A DNA stretch of 64,000 bases from Deltaproteobacteria bacterium (GTDB taxonomy: Bacteria; Myxococcota_A; Polyangia; Haliangiales; Haliangiaceae): the NCBI GenBank assembly GCA_020630875.1, contig JAHDIH010000007.1:158403-222402 (forward strand). Reading direction: 5' to 3'. This document shows, piece after piece, positions 35,981 to 44,134 of this stretch. The first letter of the stretch is position 1, and every line of letters begins with the position of its first letter. Below the pieces are notes generated by a model. The model was not told the DNA's origin. It did not search any database and was given only the letters and a program-made list of their open reading frames with translations. A program made the position numbers and the translations under genes.

Positions 35981-37203
35981 TACCATGCCCTATTTCGCAG
36001 TGGGCACGCACACAACCCAATGCACTCTTTCTCGATGGAACAACGCAGATTTCGTACAGGCTTCTCGACGAAAAGACTAAAAAACCGGCAACTAAGTCGC
36101 AAGGGATGCACTTTGAAACCACTTCTCAATCAGACGCCATAATTAACCTATTGCGCTGCATTCGCCATGGACAATATGCCGCTCCGGTACGCAACTTGGC
36201 AAGTGAGCGTTCAGTTCTGATTATTCCCAAACAAAATGCAGGATGGTGCTTGAGTAACGTTGCAACAGTGATTGAGACAGGAGGTTCATCTGGAAAATCA
36301 AAGTTAGTGGTTCACACCCTCGGCAACCACTACTTCAGCGCGATAGGTTCATGCTCCAACATTCCTTTAGTGTGTGGAGACAAATGGCTACTAAGCCTTC
36401 CTCTTTTTCACATCTCAGGCATCTCAATCGTAATGCGTTGTCTGTTTGCTGGTGCCACTATAGTTTTAAAACGGGGGGCGCTGGTCGAGCAGATCGCAGA
36501 CGATAATGTATCACACGTTTCTTTGGTTCCCACGCAATTGCGCGAGTTCACCGAGCGTCCGCCAAGCCTTAAAGTTGCGCTCGTCGGTGGCGCCGCCTGT
36601 AGCCACGAACTCCGCCAAAAGGTATTTGATCTCGATCTTCCAGCATGCTTTTCGTACGGTTCTTCAGAGATGACCTCTCAAATCACCACTACTCGTCCGG
36701 GAGAAGTAGATTTCTCCAGCGGAACCCTACTGCCACATCGCGAAATGATGATCCGCGACGGTGAAATACTCGTTCGTGGAAAAACACTTATGCATGGCTA
36801 CGTCGCCAACGGAAAGTTCGAGCCGGTGAGCGATTGGTTTCAAACCGGCGATCTTGGATACATGAAAGGAAATTCGCTAGTTGTAACCGGCCGGGTCGAC
36901 AATATGTTTATTTCAGGTGGAGAAAACATTTATCCAGAAGAAGTTGAACGCGCCCTACATTCTCACGAGAGTGTTCAGCAGGCTGTCGTTGTGCCGCTTA
37001 CGGATGAAAAGTGGGGATACAGACCGGTTGCTTTTGTTAATAATCCAGAACAGAGTAAATTATTAGCCGTGCACTTACACAACATCGGCCTTGAGCGCTT
37101 TAAACATCCCACTCATTACTTGCCACTTCCCCCGCAAGACTCGCTAAAAGTTAACCGCAAACAACTCACTAGCACTGCCGAAGCATTAGTCAACCCACGC
37201 TGA
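35971..37203 (+). CDS. menE: o-Succinylbenzoate-CoA ligase
   Basis: 410 residues, a compact member of the acyl-CoA synthetase (ANL) family. The phosphate loop is ETGGSSGKSKLVVHT, then SYGSSEMTSQI, TGDLGYM, the hinge GRVDNMFISGGENIYPEEVE and the catalytic lysine in SLKVNRKQL. It activates o-succinylbenzoate with ATP and CoA for MenB. Last gene of the operon; it starts 10 bp inside menC. No MenH follows. Confidence 0.93.
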   Translation: MDVIPCPISQWARTQPNALFLDGTTQISYRLLDEKTKKPATKSQGMHFETTSQSDAIINLLRCIRHGQYAAPVRNLASERSVLIIPKQNAGWCLSNVATVIETGGSSGKSKLVVHTLGNHYFSAIGSCSNIPLVCGDKWLLSLPLFHISGISIVMRCLFAGATIVLKRGALVEQIADDNVSHVSLVPTQLREFTERPPSLKVALVGGAACSHELRQKVFDLDLPACFSYGSSEMTSQITTTRPGEVDFSSGTLLPHREMMIRDGEILVRGKTLMHGYVANGKFEPVSDWFQTGDLGYMKGNSLVVTGRVDNMFISGGENIYPEEVERALHSHESVQQAVVVPLTDEKWGYRPVAFVNNPEQSKLLAVHLHNIGLERFKHPTHYLPLPPQDSLKVNRKQLTSTAEALVNPR

Positions 37204-37646
37204 TACTTGCAGCGAATACCATGTCACTTACGTGACGGTTTCTGTTGTGTATCAATCACGCCTTCATCCCCCATTTCGAAGGTCCGCGGTCACGTTTTTT
37301 TCGAACCATCCATGAAGTAATCAATTGACGACTACGAAGCGTTTAGAAATTATGGTGTGGTCCTACAAACTCATTGAAAGTGTAGTGTTACGACGACGGC
37401 AACGCTGTACTACAACGCACTGGAGATACTTACTTCCAGAATGTGATTCTATTGAAGTGCGGGATCTCAAAAACAAATAGCCAAAAAAAGACACCGCGCC
37501 AAATGCCGCATTTAGAAACACGAGTAACATCTATTCTATTTCAGTTGTCATTACTTTTTATGTGTTGCCATAAAGAATCACATTCGCTTTCGATCCATAA
37601 CGCTATATTGGTTGAGCTCTGTGAAGACCTATGACAGATTCTTGCC
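37204..37646. other. Intergenic region after men operon
   Basis: No convincing gene. A small hairpin GTCAC-TTAC-GTGAC lies at about 37225-37238, without a clear T-run, and may end the men transcript. A 63-codon frame at 37443-37634 has no ribosome-binding site or recognisable features. Confidence 0.4.
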
Positions 37647-39608
37647 ATGATTCGGTTATTAGTAGTTTCATTGACAATCGCCGCAGCTTGTTCAAACAAG
37701 AAGAGCGATGTTCCCAAGCAGTCCACAGATGGCTTGATTCCTCGTTCGGTGCTGTTTAGCCCGCCCGAGCGCACTTCTGTCCAGATTAGTCCCGATGGAA
37801 GCCACCTTAGTTTCCTCGCGCCAACAAACGGCATACTTAACGTGTGGGTCGCACCAGTTGATAAACCTAGCGACGCAAAAGTGATTTCAGCAGATAAGAA
37901 ACGACCCATCCGCAGCTACTTTTGGACCTACGATTCCAAGCAAATAATCTACTCCCAAGATGCTGGCGGTGATGAGAACTGGCAGTTGTTCGCTATTGGC
38001 CTTGAAGGCGGCAAGGCGAAAAATTTGGTCAACAATCCCAAAGTTGCCGCACGCGTTGGTGGCGTATCTCCAAAGTTCCCACAGCAAATCGTTATCCTGA
38101 AAAACGATCGCAACCCTCAACTTCACGACCCGCACGTTGTCAACACCGTTACCGGTGAATCAAAACTGCTTATTGAAAACCCCGGTTTTGCTGGGTTTGT
38201 TATTGATGAAGACTACAAGGTTCGAATGGGTGCAGCACCAACGCCTGACGGAGGAATGACTTACCTTGTTCCGACTTCCTCGAAAGAAAAGCCGTGGGCC
38301 CCTGCCATCCAAGTCGGTCCCGAAGATGTGAATACTACGCAACCGGTGGGGTTTGATGAAAATGGTAACCTACTGCTGCGAGACAGTCGCGGACGAAACA
38401 CGGCGGCATTTTATGTTGTAGACAACGACGGAAATAAGAAACTCATTGCCGAAAATGCAAAAGCGGATGGTCAAGGTTTGCTGCAACATCCCAAAACCAA
38501 AAAAGTCCTCGCAGCAACCTTTACCTACGCCAAACGTGAAACCGTTATTCTGGACGAAAGCATTCAAAAGGACAACACAGGACTAAAGGCGCTGGCAGGA
38601 GAAAACGAGTTCGCAATTACGTCAACGGACCACGAATTTTCCAAAGCTGTTGTCGCCGTATTTAGTGACGTAACCCCTGCTCAGTATTACTTGTGGAATA
38701 GAGACACACAAAAAGCTACTTACTTGTTCGACGGTAAACCAAACTTGAAAAAATACGAACTTGCGCCAATGCAGGTGGCAGAAATTCCAGCTCGAGACGG
38801 CCTGAAGATGGTGAGTTACTACACCCTTCCAAAGAAAATGAGCGAAGCAAAACCAATGGTCTTACTCGTCCATGGAGGACCGTGGGCACGCGACTCCTGG
38901 GGCTTCAACGGTCTTCATCAACTCCTTGCCAACCGAGGTTACACGGTACTCTCAACAAACTTCCGCGGAAGTACCGGCTTCGGCAAGGCCCACCTCAATG
39001 CCGGTAATAAAGAATGGGGCAAGAAGATGCATACCGACTTGCTCGATGCGGTGGAGTGGGCTGTTAACAAAGGAATCGCCAGTAAGGACAAAATTTGCAT
39101 TATGGGAGGAAGTTATGGGGGCTACGCGACACTTGCAGGACTAACGCTAACGCCAGACGCCTTTACCTGTGGTGTCGATATTGTGGGGCCATCAAGCATC
39201 ATTACCCTTCTTAAGGCGGTTCCTCCGTATTGGAAACCAATGCTTGCGATGTTTAAGAATCGAGTGGGGGACTGGACCACGGAAGATGGTAAAAAGGCGT
39301 TGATGGATGTGTCGCCACTGACCCATGCGGACAAAATTCGCAAGCCACTACTTATTGGACAAGGCGCTAACGACCCACGTGTGAAACAAGCGGAAGCGGA
39401 CCAAATCGTAGAAGCAATGAAGAAACAAAACATTCCGGTAACGTACGCACTTTTCCCTGACGAAGGCCACGGTTTCGCTAAGCCAGATAACAACATTGCA
39501 TTTTGGGGAGTGACCGAGGCCTTCCTCGCCAAACACCTTGGCGGCCGGGCGTTCCCACTAAGCGAGGCAGAATTGAAAAAGTCGACCATGAAGCTCAGCA
39601 AGCACTAG
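37647..39608 (+). CDS. S9 prolyl-oligopeptidase family lipoprotein
   Basis: 653 residues. Signal ending IAAACS predicts lipidation. The N-terminal half is a beta-propeller (repeats such as SPDGSHLSFLAP and WTYDSKQIIYSQDAGGDENWQL); the C-terminal half is an alpha/beta hydrolase with nucleophile Ser in GGSYGGYATLAG, Asp in GANDPRV and His in DEGHGF. It should cleave short peptides or acylated residues in the periplasm. Single gene, followed by a strong terminator structure at 39630. Confidence 0.9.
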   Translation: MIRLLVVSLTIAAACSNKKSDVPKQSTDGLIPRSVLFSPPERTSVQISPDGSHLSFLAPTNGILNVWVAPVDKPSDAKVISADKKRPIRSYFWTYDSKQIIYSQDAGGDENWQLFAIGLEGGKAKNLVNNPKVAARVGGVSPKFPQQIVILKNDRNPQLHDPHVVNTVTGESKLLIENPGFAGFVIDEDYKVRMGAAPTPDGGMTYLVPTSSKEKPWAPAIQVGPEDVNTTQPVGFDENGNLLLRDSRGRNTAAFYVVDNDGNKKLIAENAKADGQGLLQHPKTKKVLAATFTYAKRETVILDESIQKDNTGLKALAGENEFAITSTDHEFSKAVVAVFSDVTPAQYYLWNRDTQKATYLFDGKPNLKKYELAPMQVAEIPARDGLKMVSYYTLPKKMSEAKPMVLLVHGGPWARDSWGFNGLHQLLANRGYTVLSTNFRGSTGFGKAHLNAGNKEWGKKMHTDLLDAVEWAVNKGIASKDKICIMGGSYGGYATLAGLTLTPDAFTCGVDIVGPSSIITLLKAVPPYWKPMLAMFKNRVGDWTTEDGKKALMDVSPLTHADKIRKPLLIGQGANDPRVKQAEADQIVEAMKKQNIPVTYALFPDEGHGFAKPDNNIAFWGVTEAFLAKHLGGRAFPLSEAELKKSTMKLSKH

Positions 39609-39629
39609 ATCGCTCCAGTCAACTTCAAA

Positions 39630-39697
39630 AGTGCCGTCAGCTCGCAGCCAAATCCTCCTTTCCGAAGGAGTTGGGACTCGATTGACGGCGCTTTTTC
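39630..39697 (+). terminator. Two-tier hairpin terminator after S9 peptidase
   Basis: Outer stem AGTGCCGTCA (39630-39639) pairs with TGACGGCGCT (39683-39692), followed by TTTTT. Inside it CTCCTT (39655-39660), TCCG loop and AAGGAG (39665-39670) form a second hairpin. Good intrinsic terminator. Confidence 0.7.
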
Positions 39698-39785
39698 TCT
39701 ATCCACGATAAGCACCTATCAGAAGCTCGCAGGAGTACACAAAATGCGCGAAACCTTCATTTTAATTTCCAATTGACGCAAAACA

Positions 39786-40418
39786 ATGACTTGTAAACGT
39801 GATATGCAAACCAACATGCATAGATTTTTAGGAGTAGGTATTCTTTTTCTGGCAGCATATTGCAGCACGCCTCCGAAAATGCAAAAACAAAAGCAAAAAC
39901 AAAATGAAGAAGTGATGCCAACGAAATTGAGCGCCGAAGAAATTGACAGGCTGTATAGCGCGGACATCGTAACGATCAACGGCGAGAATACTAATTTGCA
40001 AGACTTTCGCGGTAAGACACTTTTGATTGTAAACGTCGCCTCACAATGCGGGTTGACTTCCCAATATGAAGGACTAGAAAATCTCTACCAGGACTATCGA
40101 GGAAAGGGTGTGGTGGTTCTTGGCTTTCCTTGCAATCAGTTCGGAGGGCAAGAGCCGGGAAGTGAAAAAGAAATCAAGGAATTTTGCAGGACCAATTATG
40201 GAATCGAATTCCCCATGTTTTCAAAAATCGAAGTCAATGGACCTAACCGACATCCCATTTACAAGTTGCTAACACGTGCGGCGACCAAAGATGGTAAAAA
40301 CGGTGACATTACTTGGAACTTTGAGAAGTTTGTGGTGCGTTCCGATGGAACAATTCACCGCTTTTCGCCAAGGACTGAACCTATGGATCCAGAGCTTTTG
40401 TCAGTACTTGAGAACTAG
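39786..40418 (+). CDS. Glutathione peroxidase-like thiol peroxidase, exported
   Basis: Up to 210 residues. A lipoprotein-like signal (FLGVGILFLAAYC; Met at 39786 or 39816) precedes a linker with KQKQKQ and a GPx domain: catalytic Cys in NVASQCGLTSQY (TGC codon, not selenocysteine), FPCNQFGGQEPG and TWNFEKFVV. It reduces peroxides, probably with thioredoxin-type donors, on the envelope. Length and motifs are normal for bacterial GPx. It is followed by the Mo-storage leader region. Confidence 0.88.
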   Translation: MTCKRDMQTNMHRFLGVGILFLAAYCSTPPKMQKQKQKQNEEVMPTKLSAEEIDRLYSADIVTINGENTNLQDFRGKTLLIVNVASQCGLTSQYEGLENLYQDYRGKGVVVLGFPCNQFGGQEPGSEKEIKEFCRTNYGIEFPMFSKIEVNGPNRHPIYKLLTRAATKDGKNGDITWNFEKFVVRSDGTIHRFSPRTEPMDPELLSVLEN

Positions 40419-40595
40419 TCCAAGAGAATACGACCAATGTTTGGCGAACATTGAAATATTACTTCCGTCAGAACAACTTATAGGCAGTCGATGTGGTCAC
40501 AAAAATCAGGCCCGATGCACCGCCATCTTCACCGGACAATACGCCTGGTTCGTTTAGTTCACAGAACATAACTTCTGAACGTATTTTGTCTTTTT
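40419..40595. other. Spacer upstream of Mo-storage leader
   Basis: No gene seen; a promoter for the operon at 40732 should lie here, but no unambiguous -35/-10 or -24/-12 pair can be read. Confidence 0.3.
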
Positions 40596-40665
40596 CTCAA
40601 CTCGAGTACGGGTTGAGTCCTCGTGGTTCGGCAAAAACGAGGAACGAAAAAGACGCTCAAGGCGT
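40596..40665 (+). promoter_or_regulatory. Three-hairpin leader before Mo-storage operon
   Basis: Hairpin 1: CTCAACTCG (40596-40604) with CGGGTTGAG (40609-40617). Hairpin 2: CCTCGT (40619-40624) with ACGAGG (40637-40642). Hairpin 3: ACGC (40653-40656) with GCGT (40662-40665). No T-run follows, so these are not terminators. A 5' regulatory RNA controlling the downstream genes is possible; no known riboswitch class was recognised. Confidence 0.4.
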
Positions 40666-40731
40666 GACTCGGCCCCGTATTTCAGACAGAATGGGCCTTC
40701 TATGGGCGGTAAAGCAAGAAAAGGAGTACGC

Positions 40732-41586
40732 ATGACTTCAAATGATCCTCATGGCCAATTCGTCTTAGGCGAAGGCCGTATTCATATCAACAACGACCTG
40801 ATGCGTGAGAGCCTGGTCGCTACCCGACTTACTGAGCAATGGCAAGGACGAGGTCAAGGCGAGGAAGTGAAACTTCTTCCTTGGGCATCGCAAATCAATC
40901 TCGGGGGCTCCTCTATCATCGATCGTGGCGGTGCTGTGTTGCTTCCACTCTTAGAGGAGATTGTAGAGCTCCGCAAGAAAAGCCACTTCATTCTGTCTGT
41001 TGGCGGCGGCGCTCGCCTCCGTCACACGATGAAGATTGCACTGGACCTTGGCCTTCCGACTGGCGGCATGGCGCAAGTCGTTGGAGCAGCCGAAGAACAA
41101 AACTCGCATATAGTGCACGCACTTTTGTCGCAGTACGGTGGGGTGTCGATGTGTCGCGAGCACTTTCCAGAGCTCGCTAAGTACCTGCTCACCGGAATGA
41201 CGCCAATAACGATTTCTGTGCCGCCTTATCATCTGTGGGAACCACCGTCGAAACGCGGCGTACTTCCCGAGAATGGGTCCGACATGGGCGCTTTCATGAG
41301 CGCTGAGGTTTTGGGACTCAAGAAAATGATCTTCTTAAAAGACCAAGACGGGCAGTTCGATAAGAACCCACGTCTTCACAAAGGCGCGAAGCTGTTGTCG
41401 ACCGTCACGGCAGAAGAGTTAATGACCTACGACCCAGACAACTTGATTCTTGAACAGTCGACCATTGACTGCCTTCTGCGCGCGCGTAACGTGCGCGAGA
41501 TTCATGTCATCAACGGCCTTGTCCCGGGGAACCTAACCAAGTGCTTGAATGGTGAAGCAGTAGGAACCGTTATCACGCAAGCCTAG
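40732..41586 (+). CDS. Molybdenum-storage-protein-like subunit (amino acid kinase fold)
   Basis: 284 residues from ATG 40732 after AAAAGGAG. It resembles Azotobacter MosA/MosB: LLPWASQINLGGSSIIDRGG, LSVGGGARLRHTMKIALDLGLPTGG, VPPYHLWEPP, KDQDGQFDKNP and VINGLVPGNLTKCLNGE. MoSto hexamers store over a hundred Mo or W atoms as polyoxometalate clusters in an ATP-dependent way. The usual KIGG lysine position reads NLGG here, so this may be the less catalytic partner. Followed by a second paralogue 23 bp downstream. Confidence 0.8.
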   Translation: MTSNDPHGQFVLGEGRIHINNDLMRESLVATRLTEQWQGRGQGEEVKLLPWASQINLGGSSIIDRGGAVLLPLLEEIVELRKKSHFILSVGGGARLRHTMKIALDLGLPTGGMAQVVGAAEEQNSHIVHALLSQYGGVSMCREHFPELAKYLLTGMTPITISVPPYHLWEPPSKRGVLPENGSDMGAFMSAEVLGLKKMIFLKDQDGQFDKNPRLHKGAKLLSTVTAEELMTYDPDNLILEQSTIDCLLRARNVREIHVINGLVPGNLTKCLNGEAVGTVITQA

Positions 41587-41609
41587 TGCTTGATGCGAAG
41601 GAGCGAATT

Positions 41610-42380
41610 ATGGGAACAACAATGAGTAATTTACGAGTGGGGCAAGATCGCAGCAGGGAGTTGCGTTCGATTCTCCCCAATTTGAAGATTCTTAAAATCG
41701 GCGGGCAGTCGATTATGGACCGTGGCGCAGATGCACTACTGCCACTGGTAGATGAGATCGTCGAGGCGGCCAAGAAGCACCAAATGTTGATATGCACCGG
41801 AGGCGGTACGCGCGCCAGGCACGCCTATGCCCTTGGAATGGAACTGAATCTTCCGACTGGCGTGATGTCCAATATTGGTGCCGCGGTACCTCGTCAAAAT
41901 GCACGTATGCTGCAGATGCTCCTGGCAGGCAACGGTGGAATGTACATGATGCCCGAAGATATCGAGAAACTTCCAATGTACCTCGCGATGAACTGCATCC
42001 CAGTACTTGGCGGAATGCCTCCCTTTTCGTTCTGGGAAAAGCCGGCTCGGCAAGGCCAAGTTCCTGAGAACCGTACCGATGCGGGACCGTATTTGCTTGC
42101 TGAGTTTTACGGGTGTCCTGAGGTTTATTACATCAAGGATGAAGACGGTCTCTATACGGACAATCCAAAAAACAACCCAGACGCAGAGCTCATCCCTAAG
42201 ATCACCGCCGCGAAACTTCTTGAGCGCGACCTACCGGATCTGGTGGTGGAGACCGCTGTGGTGGAATACCTGCAGCACGCGAAGTCGTGTAAAAGCCTGC
42301 GTATTGTCAACGGGCTCAAAAAGGGTTCATTGCTCGACGCACTTGATGGCAAAGGTGGCAGCACCATCACTTCGGACTAA
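41610..42380 (+). CDS. mosB: Molybdenum-storage-protein-like subunit (MosB-like)
   Basis: 256 residues from ATG 41610 after GAAGGAG. The sequence ILKIGGQSIMDRGADALLPLVDEI, CTGGGTRARHAYALGMELNLPTG (in parts), MPPFSFWEKP, KDEDGLYTDNP and RIVNGLKKGSLLDAL match MosB of Azotobacter MoSto and the wider UMP-kinase-like family. With the upstream paralogue it likely forms a heterohexameric Mo/W store. No nif or modABC genes lie in the window, so the metal may feed molybdo- or tungsto-enzymes instead. Confidence 0.8.
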   Translation: MGTTMSNLRVGQDRSRELRSILPNLKILKIGGQSIMDRGADALLPLVDEIVEAAKKHQMLICTGGGTRARHAYALGMELNLPTGVMSNIGAAVPRQNARMLQMLLAGNGGMYMMPEDIEKLPMYLAMNCIPVLGGMPPFSFWEKPARQGQVPENRTDAGPYLLAEFYGCPEVYYIKDEDGLYTDNPKNNPDAELIPKITAAKLLERDLPDLVVETAVVEYLQHAKSCKSLRIVNGLKKGSLLDALDGKGGSTITSD

Positions 42381-42390
42381 CGTCTACAGT

Positions 42391-42897
42391 TTAAATGAGC
42401 AGTTTTGATGCTCGAATCTTCAGACCGATGACCTGCGCTTTCCCAATAGGTGCGCTCTTTTGCGATACAGTGATTGCTACTAGTTTGAGTCGCATGTCGT
42501 CGAGTCTGTGCCAACTTGTGCCATGTTGGAGAAGTCCGACATGTGGTAGACACATGCACGCGGTGTTGGTGTTGAAGTGGGATTCCTGTCCGCGTCCCGC
42601 TTGCAGCGCTATGTAAATGATTTCGAAGCCAAGTAGTACGATTACGGCATAACTGAATGGCTTGGGAGAAAAGTCTGGTAGGTAGTGGCAGTACCAGCCC
42701 ATCGCCCACGAAAATGTGAATATAGAAATGGCGAACTTAAACGGCTTCAGCCATGCGTTCACGCCATGAACTTGTGTGTTCGTGAACTTGGTAAGCAGTA
42801 AAAATACAACGGCTAGCCCTAAACAAACCAATCCAAAATAGAAGAGATGCGGGTTTCTTTGTCTTAGTTCGTTTATGGGGATAAGGAGAGAAGCCAT
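42391..42897 (-). CDS. Membrane protein with odd soluble tail
   Basis: 168 residues from ATG 42897. The first half has three hydrophobic helices (HLFYFGLVCLGLAVVFLLL; WLKPFKFAISIFTFSWAMGW; YAVIVLLGFEIIYIAL). After QAGRGQESHFN the sequence turns polar (HRLDDMRLKLVAITVSQKS), where related short membrane proteins would continue with further helices. The tail may be a frame change or replacement. It follows the 42899 gene by one base, so the two form an operon. Confidence 0.6.
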   Translation of the reverse strand: MASLLIPINELRQRNPHLFYFGLVCLGLAVVFLLLTKFTNTQVHGVNAWLKPFKFAISIFTFSWAMGWYCHYLPDFSPKPFSYAVIVLLGFEIIYIALQAGRGQESHFNTNTACMCLPHVGLLQHGTSWHRLDDMRLKLVAITVSQKSAPIGKAQVIGLKIRASKLLI

Positions 42898-42898
42898 G

Positions 42899-43597
42899 TT
42901 ATTCGTCGGCCGAATCAATATGGGGAACGAAGTGATTGAGCCAACAGATCATCCCGAGATAGCTAATAATAAGGAAGGGGACGCTTGAGTTAAAGCCAAT
43001 CTCAAACTCTGGCAAAGACAACATCTCTCTCATTGATACTTTAGCAATGGAGAGCATGAAGACGATGCCAAAGATGAAGAGTCCAATGACCGCTGCTAGG
43101 TTCTTCCGCGAACGTCCAATATTCTTTTTGGATTCCTGATTGAAAAAGTAGAGAAGCGCGACAACGCAGAACGCAACTTCAATTGCTATTGCCAAATATA
43201 CATTGGATGCATAGAGTCCAAGTGCAATATCTGCGGAGTCAGCACCGAATACATGATGGGCATGTCCTGAAAACAGGTCTAAAATGAAATGACTTGCCAC
43301 TACTGCGACGCCCGCTAAAGCAACTTGTGTACTTTTAAAGAGAAGTCTTCCTAGTCCAAAGATAAGCACCAACCAAAATATTTGTGGAAGCAAATCATGG
43401 CTATAGAGCATGTCCACGCTCATATTGATAAGCGATGTATCTAGCACGTCGCTTGGGTTGGTAGGCTCAAGTCCCACGTAGTGCAGGACAAACCAAAGTA
43501 GATCTTGAAGCTGAGATGCCAAGAGAAAGTAGAGTAGCGTGCCCTGAGAAAATCTTTGATTGGCGATAAGGGCGGTCGTAAAGTGTCCTGCTAACAT
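42899..43597 (-). CDS. Membrane metal-dependent hydrolase-like protein
   Basis: 232 residues with six to seven helices. The polar His/Asp positions HFTTALIANQ, SQLQDLLW, MLYSHDLLPQ and ASHFILDLFSGHAHH resemble the YdjM/DUF457 membrane-bound metal-dependent hydrolase family, which is thought to act on lipids. It diverges from an HxlR regulator across two palindromes, so it is probably that regulator's target together with 42391-42897. Confidence 0.65.
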   Translation of the reverse strand: MLAGHFTTALIANQRFSQGTLLYFLLASQLQDLLWFVLHYVGLEPTNPSDVLDTSLINMSVDMLYSHDLLPQIFWLVLIFGLGRLLFKSTQVALAGVAVVASHFILDLFSGHAHHVFGADSADIALGLYASNVYLAIAIEVAFCVVALLYFFNQESKKNIGRSRKNLAAVIGLFIFGIVFMLSIAKVSMREMLSLPEFEIGFNSSVPFLIISYLGMICWLNHFVPHIDSADE

Positions 43598-43606
43598 GTT
43601 AGGGTT

Positions 43607-43622
43607 TTACTTGATAAAGTAA
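43607..43622. promoter_or_regulatory. Palindrome 1, candidate HxlR operator
   Basis: TTACTT GATA AAGTAA, a perfect 6-4-6 inverted repeat in the 64-bp divergent region, close to the membrane-protein start. Confidence 0.6.
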
Positions 43623-43635
43623 AGCAATGGTAGTT

Positions 43636-43656
43636 TTACTTTAAAAAATAAAGTAA
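43636..43656. promoter_or_regulatory. Palindrome 2, candidate HxlR operator
   Basis: TTACTTTA AAAAA TAAAGTAA, a perfect 8-5-8 inverted repeat sharing the ACTTTA/TAAAGT half-site with palindrome 1, just before the regulator ATG. Two sites suggest cooperative repression of both divergent genes. Confidence 0.65.
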
Positions 43657-43661
43657 TTTTC

Positions 43662-44099
43662 ATGATTAAACCATTCCGATCTTCCTGCATGATTGCTTCC
43701 GCCTTGGATTTGATAGGCGACAAGTGGTCGCTTCTCCTTGTGCGAGACATGCTGCTGCACAAGAAAATGACTTACAAAGAGATGGTTTCGTCCGAAGAAG
43801 GGATAGCGACCAATCTTCTCTCGTCAAGACTGAAACATTTACAAACACTCGAAATCGTTACTAAACAAAAGCTTCCGAGTAATAAGAAAGAGAATATTTA
43901 CCTTCTCACTGAAAAAGGGATTGAGCTCGCACCCATGATTCTGGAAATGGTGCTCTGGAGCGACAAGCACGTAAGGCCGTACAACCCTCAGATGAATCCG
44001 TACGACACTAGTAATCTAGACAAAACGACACTGATCGCATCTGTTCAAGAGGAGTACCGCATGCTCGCTGCTGCGATCAAAAAGAAGTCTTCCGCCTGA
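43662..44099 (+). CDS. HxlR-family HTH regulator
   Basis: 145 residues with the HxlR signature: CMIASALDLIGDKWSLLLVRD, then MTYKEMVSSEEGIATNLLSSRLKHL and YLLTEKGIELAPM. Members are small winged-helix dimers responding to electrophiles, aldehydes or redox. Divergent from the membrane protein operon and flanked by two matching palindromes. A C-terminal tail of about 30 residues goes beyond the core domain. Confidence 0.9.
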   Translation: MIKPFRSSCMIASALDLIGDKWSLLLVRDMLLHKKMTYKEMVSSEEGIATNLLSSRLKHLQTLEIVTKQKLPSNKKENIYLLTEKGIELAPMILEMVLWSDKHVRPYNPQMNPYDTSNLDKTTLIASVQEEYRMLAAAIKKKSSA

Positions 44100-44134
44100 A
44101 TAAGTTCCATGCGTACAGAGCGAAGTGCCAAGAT

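Noticed and set aside
37443..37634. 63-codon frame after the men operon
   Set aside because: No ribosome-binding site, no domain, irregular composition.
39786..40418. Selenocysteine glutathione peroxidase
   Set aside because: The catalytic codon is TGC (Cys), with no in-frame TGA.
40596..40665. Known Moco/Tuco riboswitch before the Mo-storage genes
   Set aside because: Three simple hairpins are present but the conserved multi-stem Moco motif was not recognised; kept only as an unnamed leader.
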